This document shows positions 1-9,798 of a stretch of DNA of 64,000 nt, one piece after another. This stretch comes from Helianthus annuus. Taxonomy: Eukaryota > Streptophyta > Magnoliopsida > Asterales > Asteraceae. The notes under the pieces are model-generated. The model was not told the DNA's origin. It worked only from the letters and a program-made list of their open reading frames with translations, and searched no databases. A program made the position numbers and the translations under genes. The stretch covers positions 27,029,854-27,093,853 of the forward strand of contig NC_035436.2 of the NCBI RefSeq assembly GCF_002127325.2, in the 5' to 3' direction. How positions within the stretch are numbered: position 1 is the first letter of the stretch; each line of letters starts with the position of its first letter.

Positions 1-195
1 TTGAAAATATCTTTTTGTTTCTAGTCGAATTTATTAAACTTTCCTTATGAGGTAGAAAATACCCATCAAATACAGTGTTATCATTTAATTTCTTATAATT
101 TATTACCATTCTAGGTTTACCTCTTGTAACCTCAGCGTGTTTTCTTACTAAGAAGGCAGGAGAGCTGTGTGGGCTATGACTAGCTCTGATCAACT
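1..195 (-). pseudogene. Viral reverse transcriptase fragment (N-terminal part)
   Basis: On the minus strand this stretch matches the early RT region of the viral pol gene (equivalent to about 30111-30303 in copy 1). It is joined out of order to the RNase H region at 194-195, sharing only the dinucleotide CT. It continues past the left edge, so it may belong to a further viral copy. As it stands it is not an expressible gene. Confidence 0.85.
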
Positions 196-1573
196 GGGTA
201 TTATCAGTTCTTAAAAGAAATTTGTTAGGTAATAGGAAATAATAAAACTTTTGGCAGCTTCTAATAACTGCTAGTAATTCTTTTTCATTAATATGATATC
301 TTGTTTCAGTGTCACTAAAATTCCCTGAACAATATCTACAAATGCTTTCACCAATTTTTTCTTCTTCAGAGTTATAATCTATCCTTTTAAGTATCCCACT
401 CCAATAATATTCTGAAGCATCAGTTTCTAAAATTAAATCATCATTTTCTTTGGGTAATTGTAATTTTGGTAACCTTTTACAATATTCTTTTATCTTTTTT
501 ACTTGTTCTTCTAGACCTTTATCAAAAGTAAATACTTTATCCTTTTTAAGAAGAGCTTGAAAGGGTCTTCTTAAAGCTGCAAGATTTTCTATAAAATCAG
601 AAGCATAATTTAATATCCCAAGAAAACTTTGAACTTGTTTTTTATCAGTCAATTTATTTGGGAAGGCAGTTATTTTTTCCAAAATATGGCTTTGAAGTTC
701 TATCCCCTGGCCATCTATCTTCATTCCCAAAAAATCTATAGTTTCTTGTAACAAACTAGTTTTTTTTTTTTTTCTGAAAGAGCTAATCCATGTTTCATAC
801 ATAAATCTGTAAAAATGTCAAGATGTTTTAAATGTGAATTAATATCATCTGATAGAATTAGGATATCATCTATATATACAAAAATAAAGTCATAGTTTCG
901 AAATATAATATCCATTTTTCTTTGAAATATTTGAGGAGCATTTTTTAATCCAAAATTGTAACGGGTTACTTGTATAACATTGTTTTAACTTATCTTTTAT
1001 GTTTTCTATATGGTTATCCAATCTTCTTAGATTTACTTGATAATCTAAGGGTTCTCTTAAGTAATATTCCAAGACCGGTATCCCTTTTTCTAATTTTGGA
1101 TTTTGTTTGTATCCAATATCACCACGCTGGCTTGCGTGTGTTGTAAAGTTAATTGGAAATTTTCTTCCATATGCATTTTTTATTCTTTTAACTACTATCA
1201 AATGATGACATGGTGTTTTTAGTATAATTTGGTAGGCTACTATATCAAAAGTAATTTTGTTAAATCTTTCTAAAAAATCATTTCCTAATAATACATCTGA
1301 TCCAGAATTATAAAAGTAAAATGGTGGACATTTAACCATGTATGATCCAATTATTATTATTGGATTTTTTATTCCTCTTTTTAAGGGAACTATAGTTTTT
1401 GAAAAGCTAACTCCATTACATGGTGTTAAATCCTCATGATATTCCTTTGGAAAACAATCTGGTTTACATATACACAATCCTGAGCCACTATCTATATAAG
1501 CAGGAAAGTATTCAGCTTTGTAATCTTTATAAGTAATACCTATTGGGATGTATATGCTTTTAGGGCTTGTCAT
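194..1573 (-). pseudogene. Viral protease-RT-RNase H gene, deleted and frameshifted
   Basis: Reading starts at 1573 with the retropepsin-like domain (DSG near residue 28, LLG near 95-97) and stays open to about residue 210. At 950-955 a deletion of about 437 bp removes the early RT, leaving the hexamer TTTTGG (CCAAAA on the plus strand) once at the joint; the loss is not a multiple of three, and the frame closes at 890. The remaining RT with YIDD and part of RNase H follow, but an A-tract of 14 (9 in the open copies) at 760-773 breaks the frame again. The RNase H is cut off at 194-195. A proline replaces an alanine just before the protease DSG motif. Clearly non-functional. Confidence 0.9.
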
Positions 1574-2883
1574 TTAGGTATGTAAATCATTTTGCCATTG
1601 TATGTAATTTTTAATCCATAGGAGGTTATTTGATATGGTTTTACATTTTCTAAGAAAGTTAATCCTAACATTATTTCTAATGAATCGTTTTCATCTTCAT
1701 TACCTATTAAGAGTCTTAAAGGAATTTTTTCTTCTCCAAACTTTATTATGGTTTCTACAGCTTCATTAATTTCATGTAGTTCACCATTAAAGTTTGTGTA
1801 TTGATGGGGTTCTTCTAATGGATATTTTTGTAAGTATTTACAAATTTTATGGTTTATATAATTCCCATTAGCACCTGTATCTATTAGCATATTTACTGCC
1901 GAAAATCTTTTTCCATTGAAATATTCTCCTTGAATTTTGTAATTCCTTACATTATCTTCTTTTTCACTAATTACATCATTATATCTACTTGAATTAGTTA
2001 TTCTTAGAGGATAACTTATTACCTCTTTGTTTGAGAACAACAATCTAGGGGTTATCTGGTTAGAAGACATCATTGGTTTATCTCGTAAATCAAGACTTAA
2101 AGGTCTTGAATCTATTTCTTCTATTTTAGGTAAGGTCGGTATTTGTATTTGACAAACATCGTTAAACAAATAAGGAAAATCAATAGTGTCTTTTATACTA
2201 AAACATTCAGAATGATGAGTATTTGACACTGCATAAGAAATAGCATATGTAATAGAATAAGGTCTATTTTGTTGTTTAAAGAAATCTTTTCTCTTAAAAT
2301 CTTGTAATAGACTTAAAGTTTTATCAAAATCTTTATCTAGAATATTATAGGAAATTCTAGGATAGATATTAAATTTCAGTTTTCCATATTGTAAATTTCC
2401 TCTTAATATTCCAAGGCATGCTTCTTCTCTATTTTGTATTCTATTATCCATAACAGCTAATTCTATAGGGGTATCTATACCTTCTTTAAAGGTGGATTTT
2501 ATTATTATTTGGATAGCTCCTACATGTACCCATCCCAAAGTGTTTCTTATTTCTGGTTTTATCTTTTGTAATTTTTCTTGGATATCTTTTTTAGATAATA
2601 AAGGTATCATAACTTTGTTAGATGTTATGTTAATATCTAAAGCCCTTTCTTGAATATTTAGCCCATAATATAAATGATGATCTCTAGGTTTTATTCCTAG
2701 TTTTTGTAAAGTATTCATTTTAAATCCTGAATGGTTTGATAATGAGAAATTTTCATGTTGTATTTGTTTAAGTTTTTTCTTATCTATTAATACTTCTTGT
2801 TTATATTCTCCAAATTGTTCATTTTGGCAATCAATTATATCATCATCTATTTTACTAGTGGTGGCTATATCTAATCTATTCAT
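1570..2883 (-). CDS. MP: Viral movement protein with C-terminal retropepsin-like domain
   Basis: This 437-residue frame is uninterrupted. Residues about 90-230 fit the 30K-superfamily movement protein core of Caulimoviridae, with a conserved block near 116-150 that includes LGWVHVGAIQ and AVMDNR; such proteins enlarge plasmodesmata for cell-to-cell spread. The C-terminal ~130 residues hold DTG at 335-337 and MLG at 405-407, the pattern of a retroviral-type aspartic protease. The start codon lies inside the end of the capsid gene (8-nt overlap), and the TGA stop overlaps the next ATG. One missense difference (L for Q in NILDKDF) separates it from the other copies. The MP assignment is by family resemblance; protease activity of the C-terminus is inference. 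Confidence 0.8.
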   Translation of the reverse strand: MNRLDIATTSKIDDDIIDCQNEQFGEYKQEVLIDKKKLKQIQHENFSLSNHSGFKMNTLQKLGIKPRDHHLYYGLNIQERALDINITSNKVMIPLLSKKDIQEKLQKIKPEIRNTLGWVHVGAIQIIIKSTFKEGIDTPIELAVMDNRIQNREEACLGILRGNLQYGKLKFNIYPRISYNILDKDFDKTLSLLQDFKRKDFFKQQNRPYSITYAISYAVSNTHHSECFSIKDTIDFPYLFNDVCQIQIPTLPKIEEIDSRPLSLDLRDKPMMSSNQITPRLLFSNKEVISYPLRITNSSRYNDVISEKEDNVRNYKIQGEYFNGKRFSAVNMLIDTGANGNYINHKICKYLQKYPLEEPHQYTNFNGELHEINEAVETIIKFGEEKIPLRLLIGNEDENDSLEIMLGLTFLENVKPYQITSYGLKITYNGKMIYIPK

Positions 2884-4187
2884 CTTCGGATGATGTGTAT
2901 TCTGTTTCGGTTAATATAAATATGCTTTCATCAGAATCTTCATTATGAAAATCATTAATTTGTATAAATTCTCCTTCATTCATCATTTTTTCAATGTCTT
3001 CATCTATTTCAAAGATCTTGAGATTTTTATTAAATTTCTTAGGACATTTATTTGCATAATGTCCTTCTTCATGACAAAGAAAACACCTACACTTTTTAGG
3101 ACTTTGCTTTCTTTTATATGTAGGTTTAAAAGTCTTTTTATATCCTTTTCTTTTATAAAACTTGGTCTTGCGTTTTTTGAAAAATCTTTTTCTAAAATGA
3201 GTCCTTTTCTTATATTTTCTTTTTATCTTTCCATAATAATAAGAACTATCACAACCTATCATTAAAGGCATTTTTGGGTTGCTACAACATAAAGATATTT
3301 TTCTTTTTAATCCTTTGCTCAATTTAGCTAATATTGCATCCCCACACCACTCGCTTAATTTGTCTCTGACATGTGTTATTCTTTTTCCTAAGGTATCTGA
3401 TGTTCCTGGGTTATAAGTATTTATTAGTTTTTGTCCCCAAGGATCAGGTATTTTTGCAAAAAAATAAGGGTAAATAATTACCCGTATCAGGTACTTGATT
3501 ATAGATATGGTAATAATAATCTTGAAAAACACAAATATATCTATCAATTTCACAAATATCACATAATTGTAATCTTAGTAAAGCTGTTAAATATTTTTGT
3601 ATAGTTGCTGGGTCTCTTATTATATTACCTTCTCCACAAAACTCTAATCTAAAAGCCTCTACGGCTCTTGTTATTATGTTGGCCAAATCTTCATCTGAAT
3701 TAAATATATATTGTTTAGCATCAGGACTTATATTTTGTCAATATCTTAAAGCACTATTTAATAGGGTTCTTTCTAAAAATCCTTTTATTGTTTCAATATC
3801 CATTTTATTAACAGAAACGGCTATTCTAAAAGCGGTTTCCCATTTATCAATTGCTTCTTCCGTGTTATTAACACAATCTAAATCTAAATATATTCCAAAA
3901 GGATTTATTGGTTCATTCTTCATTGAAGGATAAGGTCTATAATTATCTTCCTGTCTTATTGTTGATTTTATAGCGGCGTATCCTAGGGATGGTCTTTGAG
4001 ATTCATTTCTTATTGGTAATCTAGTGCTTGTACTAGCTGTATCATTTATATTAAAATTTTCTTGAGTTTTAATATTGATGAAATTATCATTTAATTCCAT
4101 ATCCCCTATTTTTGTTGTTAAATTTTCTATTTCAGAATCGTCTAACTTAGGAATTATATTATTTTCACTTTCCGTATCTGAATTCAT
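2876..4187 (-). pseudogene. CP: Viral capsid protein gene, nonsense and frameshift
   Basis: The gene aligns with the open 436-residue capsid gene at 48035-49345. A tryptophan codon has become TGA at 3738-3740, after about 149 residues. A one-base gain in an A-run (plus strand, 3458-3464) shifts the frame further on. The basic stretch and the CCHC knuckle (CFLC, GHYANKC) survive downstream of the breaks, as does the acidic C-terminus ending at 2876. The TGG-to-TGA change is the kind expected from decay of methylated host DNA, though one change proves nothing. Confidence 0.9.
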
Positions 4188-4188
4188 T

Positions 4189-4440
4189 TTAATTGTTTTT
4201 ATAACCTTTAGGTATCTTCATATTTTGCAAAAGTTGAACTAAAGGGTCTTGTAAATTAGTTATTGTTTCTTTATCTTTCCTACTAGGATAGGCAGATTGA
4301 AGTAATTCCATAATTTTATCTAGTCTAAATATTATTTTATCTCCATAAAAAATAATTGTTTTTTGTATTTCTATTATATCTTTATCTATTTTTAAAGAAT
4401 TTTCACCTTCTTTTAATTTATTAAAATTTTTGTTTTCCAT
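4189..4440 (-). CDS. Viral ORF2, small VAP-like protein
   Basis: An 83-residue lysine-rich, helix-prone protein, identical in the four copies apart from one A/T residue difference (copy 1). It sits directly upstream of the capsid gene. In caulimoviruses that position is held by a small virion-associated protein with an N-terminal coiled coil; the heptad-like leucines and isoleucines at about residues 20-50 would fit. I see no diagnostic motif, so the VAP label is positional only. Its ATG overlaps the ORF1 stop (TAATG), which suggests translation by reinitiation. Confidence 0.65.
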   Translation of the reverse strand: MENKNFNKLKEGENSLKIDKDIIEIQKTIIFYGDKIIFRLDKIMELLQSAYPSRKDKETITNLQDPLVQLLQNMKIPKGYKNN

Positions 4441-4853
4441 TAAGAAGAACTATATTGCCAATCAGTATCATCATAAGTAAAATCAGAACTTGTCCATTCA
4501 TAGTGACTAAAATTAAAATCTTCATCAGAAATATAATCATCATCAAAATCAGTATTTGTGCTCAAAACTTCACTTGCAATAAAATTAGTTTGGGTATTTA
4601 GCTTAATAAGTCTAATTTCATTATCAATCAATTTTATGTTTAAGTAAATTAATTTGTCAAAATCAGTTTCTAGTATTTGTTGGCGTAGTTGTAGAGCCCC
4701 CGCAAAAGAAATATCGGTGGCTCTGATACCATTTTGGGTGGTAGTAGCCGAAATATTTTGTCGGTTCAAAATCGTTACTTCATGTAGGCAATTATCAAAA
4801 TAGTTTAAAAAGATATCAAAAGTTCCTATAGTTGTTATTTTTATTATCCACAT
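4440..4853 (-). CDS. Viral ORF1, unknown 137-residue protein
   Basis: First gene after the leader. The N-terminus is hydrophobic (WIIKITTIG, then FLNYF), and the C-terminal third is strongly acidic with many D, E, S and Y residues. I recognise no domain. The tRNA-Met primer site lies within the gene and encodes residues around 42-45 (G-I-R-A). The small-ORF position resembles ORF1 of badnaviruses or the aphid-transmission factor slot of caulimoviruses, but there is no sequence support for either. Confidence 0.65.
   Translation of the reverse strand: MWIIKITTIGTFDIFLNYFDNCLHEVTILNRQNISATTTQNGIRATDISFAGALQLRQQILETDFDKLIYLNIKLIDNEIRLIKLNTQTNFIASEVLSTNTDFDDDYISDEDFNFSHYEWTSSDFTYDDTDWQYSSS
4719..4731 (-). 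promoter_or_regulatory. Viral tRNA-Met primer binding site (block A)
   Basis: GGCTCTGATACCA on the plus strand is the reverse complement of TGGTATCAGAGCC, complementary to the 3' end of plant initiator-Met tRNA. In Caulimoviridae this is where minus-strand DNA synthesis begins, and it marks nucleotide 1 of the genome. Here it is inside ORF1. Confidence 0.88.
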
Positions 4854-5801
4854 ATTGTATAATTAATTTATATCTTAGAAAAATCAAAAGACATAGCACA
4901 CCTTAATTTGAGATTAAAATTTATATTATCATCAAAAAGATCACAAAATTTAATTAAGATTTTCTTTTGTTTGTAAAATATTTCCTTACAAAAACTAAGA
5001 GTAACAATTATTTAGTGATATTTCAAAATTAAGAAGAAAAAGGGTCCAACATGCTTCCGTACCTTTTTCCCGTTTTGACCAAGATATCGCCGGGTTATAC
5101 CAAGAGTCTTTTTACTAGGCTCTTTCAGGCCAAACCTAAGTTGTCTTAGGTAACTCCTCTTTGGCTCCTTCAGCAATATTCAGCACAACCTGGTTTCGTT
5201 TCCTACCTCCGGTGTAAGGAAAAAAAGAGACAGTTTGAGGTTGGAGGATTTTTCTTATTAAGAGAAAAATATCTCTAAATAAAGATGAACACTCTCAGAA
5301 TTTATAAGGAAATCAAAGACTTTTATTCCATGGTGGAAATCTTACAAAGGGAAATATCTTACAAAAGGGAAAATAAAAAAAACACTCTAAACACTCTTGA
5401 AAATACAAAAGACTTTTATTACATCAAAGAAAACATTCTAAGACATGAGTGAAGACCGATGCCCCTCCTCCTTCTCTTTTCCCTTTTTTATAGGCCTTTA
5501 TTCATGATGAGTCTTCTTGTTGCAAGATACGTGTCCTCTTTTGCATTTCTCTTGGCTAGGTGACTTTATGGCTTGCCTTGAAGTGTCCCATCTCTTATTT
5601 CAAAGTTGCCTTGGGAAGTTAGACATTTAAGACCTGCATCTTTTGTCTTTATGGACATGTCTACCCACTTTATTTATGTCAATCTTATCTTTACTTTTTC
5701 CAATACCAAGTTTTTGTACGTATCGGTTAGAAATCTAGAAGAGAATCTTCTTTTAGGTGTTTAAACTCACATGTTTAAACCATTTAATCTATGCTTAATG
5801 C
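4854..5801 (-). promoter_or_regulatory. Viral large intergenic region (block A)
   Basis: A 948-bp non-coding stretch between the transactivator-like gene and ORF1. Read on the minus strand it has a TATA box at 5484-5492, two AATAAA signals (plus-strand TTTATT at 5415-5420 and 5332-5337), and a long leader with short hairpins before ORF1. It corresponds to the 35S-type promoter, terminal-redundancy poly(A) signal and leader of pararetroviruses. Roles are inferred from layout. Confidence 0.75.
5484..5492 (-). promoter_or_regulatory. TATA box of the viral pregenomic promoter (block A)
   Basis: TATAAAAAA on the minus strand, followed downstream by a purine-rich stretch and the first AATAAA about 70 bases later. 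That spacing matches pararetroviral promoters, where the RNA first reads past its own poly(A) signal. Confidence 0.7.
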
Positions 5802-6995
5802 CTATTCATTAGAATTTAGGCTATCCCTTGATGAGTTGGTACTCATATTGGTCTTATTAGGAGAACATGATGGGCAGGTTCCAGGAGGGTGTTTCCTATA
5901 TTGACAAATTTTATACTGTGCCTCCGGACTTGATCTGACTGAACCAGTTTCTAACAAATTAATCTTGCTATTTAAAAATTTTATCGCTGCATCTGGTGAT
6001 TTTCGGGCCGGAGCAATCATAACTGGAGAATTTTTATATTCTCCTCCATAAGTTCTGAATGGTTTTTTAAGAGTAGATTCCATTCCCTGAATTACTACTC
6101 TTATCCCAATAGCCCTTCTGTAGTGAATATCATTTTCATTAAAGTTTGTAAATTCTTTTCTTTTGGAATCGATTTTGCAGGAAAATGCTTGACATTCTTC
6201 AAGATGTATAAAATGATAAGCAGGGTAATAGTAATCATTGAAAAAATCTGGTCCTACAGATAAAAACTTTAGAGCTAAAGTATCTCTAGGGGTCATGGTT
6301 GGGTTATTTTGATAACAATTTTTCACTGAAGTTATGACCCATATTGGTAAATCTGATAATTCAGGAAAATCAGGTGAGGTAAGATAAATCATGTTTATGG
6401 CACCAAAATCGTACCAATATCTGATCTCATCTGCTGGTGATCCTTGCAGATAATTTAATCTAGGGTATACCCCTGTGAAATCAACATACCTTGACTCAGT
6501 TTGAGCAAGGCTGTATAGTTCTATCATTTTATTCCTTTGTCTAGCAACAGGATCTAATAAAAAAGGTTGTTGTTGGGGAGGAATCTGTGGTTGGAGAACG
6601 TTTCCAAAAGTGGTTGTTTTATCTGAATGAGGTTTAAAAGAAAATTTTTCTGTTACCTCTTCTTCAATGTCTGGAGCATTTTCCATCACATGATCTCCAG
6701 AAGAAGTAGATGGAATATCTGTTTTTTCTAAAACAAATGACATATCTACTTTTTCTATCATTTGATGTTTTATCATAAGCTTCATCTTCATACTATCGAA
6801 CTCATACATAGTAACTTTGTTACTTATCATCCTGAAGTGGCTTTTCACAAGATTTTTTATTTCTGCAGTATGTTCAGGAATGGTTTCGATTATATCTATG
6901 AGTTCTCCCATATCGGTTGCAATTTCTTTAATTGCTTGTATCTGTTCGTCCATCATCTTTAGACGGCTATCAAGTTGTTGTCCTAACTCTTCCAT
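5802..6995 (-). CDS. Viral transactivator / inclusion-body-like protein
   Basis: This 397-residue frame is open. Residues 1-75 form a predicted coiled coil (repeated L, I and M at heptad spacing), followed by an S/T- and Q-rich linker near 110-150. The core at about 165-300 contains EIRYWYDFG and ends before a Cys-rich tail with CQYRKHPPGTCPSC. Its place after pol and before the intergenic region is that of the translational transactivator/viroplasmin gene (P6 type), which allows reinitiation on polycistronic viral RNA and builds virus factories. The name rests on position and general architecture. It overlaps pol by 26 bases. Confidence 0.6.
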   Translation of the reverse strand: MEELGQQLDSRLKMMDEQIQAIKEIATDMGELIDIIETIPEHTAEIKNLVKSHFRMISNKVTMYEFDSMKMKLMIKHQMIEKVDMSFVLEKTDIPSTSSGDHVMENAPDIEEEVTEKFSFKPHSDKTTTFGNVLQPQIPPQQQPFLLDPVARQRNKMIELYSLAQTESRYVDFTGVYPRLNYLQGSPADEIRYWYDFGAINMIYLTSPDFPELSDLPIWVITSVKNCYQNNPTMTPRDTLALKFLSVGPDFFNDYYYPAYHFIHLEECQAFSCKIDSKRKEFTNFNENDIHYRRAIGIRVVIQGMESTLKKPFRTYGGEYKNSPVMIAPARKSPDAAIKFLNSKINLLETGSVRSSPEAQYKICQYRKHPPGTCPSCSPNKTNMSTNSSRDSLNSNE

Positions 6996-7126
6996 CTCTA
7001 GTCAAGAAATCTGCCAAAACATTTTTATCAGATTTTATTATTTCAATATCAAAATTATATTCAGATAAAAGGGTTTGCCATCTTATGAGCCTTTTATACT
7101 CAGGTTTAGAAGGCAAATTATTCTTT
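6970..7126 (-). pseudogene. 3' end of viral pol gene (RNase H tail)
   Basis: The last ~52 codons of the viral protease-RT-RNase H gene, in frame, ending at 6970 inside the start of the transactivator-like gene. The 5' side is cut at the inversion joint 7121-7126, so the rest of this pol copy is missing. Confidence 0.88.
7121..7126. other. Head-to-head viral inversion joint
   Basis: Left of this point the DNA is minus-strand RNase H sequence; right of it, plus-strand ORF1 sequence. The six bases TTCTTT fit both partners, so this is a microhomology joint. The ORF1 side starts about 21 bases after the first base of the tRNA primer site. Confidence 0.9.
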
Positions 7127-7391
7127 TGCGGGGGCTCTACAACTACGCCAACAAATACTAGAAACTGATTTTGACAAATTAATTTACTTAAACATAAAAT
7201 TGATTGATAATGAAATTAGACTTATTAAGCTAAATACCCAAACTAATTTTATTGCAAGTGAAGTTTTGAGCACAAATACTGATTTTGATGATGATTATAT
7301 TTCTGATGAAGATTTTAATTTTAGTCACTATGAATGGACAAGTTCTGATTTTACTTATGATGATACTGATTGGCAATATAGTTCTTCTTAA
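7121..7391 (+). pseudogene. Viral ORF1, 5'-truncated
   Basis: The last ~89 codons of the 137-residue ORF1 are in frame here, from the FAGALQ region to the stop. The start codon and the primer site are missing because the copy begins at the inversion joint. The stop TAA overlaps the ORF2 ATG. Confidence 0.85.
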
Positions 7392-7642
7392 TGGAAAACA
7401 AAAATTTTAATAAATTAAAAGAAGGTGAAAATTCTTTAAAAATAGATAAAGATATAATAGAAATACAAAAAACAATTATTTTTTATGGAGATAAAATAAT
7501 ATTTAGACTAGATAAAATTATGGAATTACTTCAATCTACCTATCCTAGTAGGAAAGATAAAGAAACAATAACTAATTTACAAGACCCTTTAGTTCAACTT
7601 TTGCAAAATATGAAGATACCTAAAGGTTATAAAAACAATTAA
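7391..7642 (+). CDS. Viral ORF2, VAP-like (copy 1)
   Basis: Open 83-residue frame, the same as in the other copies except threonine for alanine in the QSTYPS segment. It starts in the TAATG overlap with ORF1 and stops two bases before the capsid ATG. Confidence 0.65.
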   Translation: MENKNFNKLKEGENSLKIDKDIIEIQKTIIFYGDKIIFRLDKIMELLQSTYPSRKDKETITNLQDPLVQLLQNMKIPKGYKNN

Positions 7643-8913
7643 AATGAATTCAGATACGGAAAGTGAAAATAATATAATTCCTAAGTTAGACGATTCTGAA
7701 ATAGAAAATTTAACAACAAAAATAGGGGATATGGAATTAAATGATAATTTCATCAATATTAAAACTCAAGAAAATTTTAATATAAATGATACAGCTAGTA
7801 CAAGCACTAGATTACCAATAAGAAATGAATCTCAAAGACCATCCCTAGGATACGCCGCTATAAAATCAACAATAAGACAGGAAGATAATTATAGACCTTA
7901 TCCTTCAATGAAGAATGAACCAATAAATCCTTTTGGAATATATTTAGATTTAGATTGTGTTAATAACACGGAAGAAGCAATTGATAAATGGGAAACCGCT
8001 TTTAGAATAGCCGTTTCTGTTAATAAAATGGATATTGAAACAATAAAAGGATTTTTAGAAAGAACCCTATTAAATAGTGCTTTAAGATATTGGCAAAATA
8101 TAAGTCCTGATGCTAAACAATATATATTTAATTCAGATGAAGATTTGGCCAACATAATAACAAGAGCCGTAGAGGCTTTTAGATTAGAGTTTTGTGGAGA
8201 AGGTAATATAATAAGAGACCCAGCAACTATACAAAAATATTTAACAGCTTTACTAAGATTACAATTATGTGATATTTGTGAAATTGATAGATATATTTGT
8301 GTTTTTCAAGATTATTATTACCATATCTATAATCAAGTACCTGATACGGGTAATTATTTACCCTTATTTTTTGCAAAAATACCTGATCCTTGGGGACAAA
8401 AACTAATAAATACTTATAACCCAGGAACATCAGATACCTTAGGAAAAAGAATAACACATGTCAGAGACAAATTAAGCGAGTGGTGTGGGGATGCAATATT
8501 AGCTAAATTGAGCAAAGGATTAAAAAGAAAAATATCTTTATGTTGTAGCAACCCAAAAATGCCTTTAATGATAGGTTGTGATAGTTCTTATTATTATGGA
8601 AAGATAAAAAGAAAATATAAGAAAAGGACTCATTTTAGAAAAAGATTTTTCAAAAAACGCAAGACCAAGTTTGTGACACTCTAGGTTTTTCCGAACGAAC
8701 ACCTTGTAATATTTTGTGTATATAAATATTATTAAATGGAAATGTGACTTTTACATGATATGTGCGATATGTATGTAATATATATATATGTGTGTATGAG
8801 AGTCGAGACCACGACTCGCAACCACTCGGTTGCGAGTGGGCCACTCGGTCTCGAGTGGGCCTTTGAGCCGTAACCGGTTTGGGCCGAAACCCTTAGCCTA
8901 TGTTGAACCTTGT

Positions 8914-8920
8914 TATATAA
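8914..8920 (+). promoter_or_regulatory. LTR promoter TATA box (element 1)
   Basis: TATATAA, followed about 25-40 bases on by a CT-rich stretch with ACACACAAACACTCC, a typical plant start-site setting. This makes U3 only about 270 bp, with a very long R-U5 leader. The same box occurs in the 3' LTR at about 25706-25712. Confidence 0.6.
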
Positions 8921-9615
8921 TCCCACCTTTCCCCACTTCTTTCATTTTACACACACAAACACTCCTTAAACTCTCTCTCAACTAGAAACCCCAAATAACA
9001 TCAACCCATCCTCTTCTTCCAACTTTCGGATTCAAGCAAGGATCTCGGACAAGGACTCGGTCAAGACCATCACTCGGACACTTCATCTTCTCTCATTTTC
9101 TTCCTTTGTTTTCGGCTCATTCTTCTTCTTCACAACCGGTTAGTATTGTTATTATGTGTATGAGATTTATGTATGTTGTATGAACTAGAAATGCTTGGTT
9201 AGTAGTATTATGCATGATTTTAGGATGATTTGTGAAGTTTGGCATTATGTGTAAACCACTATGTTTGAATGCTTGATGACATGTTTAAAATGACTAACAA
9301 ATGGTAGTCTAGGAGTATTTATACTATGCTTCAAGGTTTCTTGCAAAATGATGATGCTAAACATATGATTTTGGTTCATAAAATATGGTTATATGTGACA
9401 TGAAAACCCTAGAAAACTATGAATGTAAGATGAACTTGTTTGAATGTGGTTTGAAGATTCAAAAATGGCAAAGTTTGATCTATGTTTACTAATAGGAAGT
9501 TTAGGAAAAGTGTTAGTGAAACCTTATTGGTCATTTCCGGATTTGGGCCTGATTACTTGGTACAAATTGGACTGTTACATCTGCATCATCACGTGTACAT
9601 GAAAGGGACAGCTTC

Positions 9616-9798
9616 CGACTCGCAACCACGGCATTACGACTCGAGACCACGCCGTTGCGACTCGCAACCAAAGCGTGACAACTCGAAACCACACGATGCG
9701 ACTCGAGACTACGACGGTTGCGACTCGCAACCACAACGTGACAACTCGAGACCACGGTTGCGACTCGCAACCACAGCGTGACAAGCCGAGACCATCCG
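9616..9798 (+). repeat. CpG-rich palindromic minisatellite in the LTR
   Basis: The array alternates the units CGACTCGCAACC and CGACTCGAGACC, each spaced by short CAC/GTGACA-like links. Several units form perfect palindromes of the type GGTTGCGA-C-TCGCAACC. It continues after the element 2 insertion at 19281-19310 and recurs at 26408-26615 in the 3' LTR; a diverged version lies in the element 2 LTRs at about 11000-11250 and 18056-18305. Confidence 0.85.

Larger units (their letters stand above)
1..7126 (-). mobile_element. Endogenous caulimovirid, block A (inverted copy)
   Basis: The block carries, read on the minus strand, the 3' end of pol, the transactivator-like gene, the intergenic region, ORF1, ORF2, capsid, movement protein and a rearranged pol. 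Gene order and near-identical sequence match the plus-strand copies elsewhere in the window. It runs off the left edge. It ends at 7121-7126, where it meets an oppositely oriented copy. An integrated pararetrovirus is the only reading I find plausible, because the MP, CP, RT and RNase H set with a tRNA-Met primer site is specific to Caulimoviridae. Confidence 0.93.
8672..9798 (+). repeat. Element 1 5' LTR, first part
   Basis: The first 1127 bases of the 5' LTR, matching 25464-26590 with substitutions only. It contains the TATA box, a CT-rich presumed transcript start region and the CpG-rich palindromic repeat array, in which element 2 has inserted. Reading frames across it on both strands are products of the repeat array and are not genes. 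Confidence 0.92.

Noticed and set aside
2945..3265. 106-codon plus-strand frame opposite the capsid gene, repeated in every viral copy
   Set aside because: It is the antisense shadow of the lysine-rich capsid C-terminus; its repetition only reflects that the viral copies are repeated.
6817..7168. Hydrophobic plus-strand frames opposite the start of the transactivator-like gene
   Set aside because: Antisense of a coiled-coil coding region; recurs in each copy only because the sense gene does.
7644..8684. Capsid gene ending at 8684 as a shorter protein variant
   Set aside because: The last codons and stop are supplied by the inserted LTR; the true gene resumes at 27770.
9482..9781. Open frames on both strands through the LTR repeat array (Arg/Ser/Asp-rich products)
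   Set aside because: They follow from a stop-free repeat unit, occur in several frames at once, have no domain and lie within an LTR leader.
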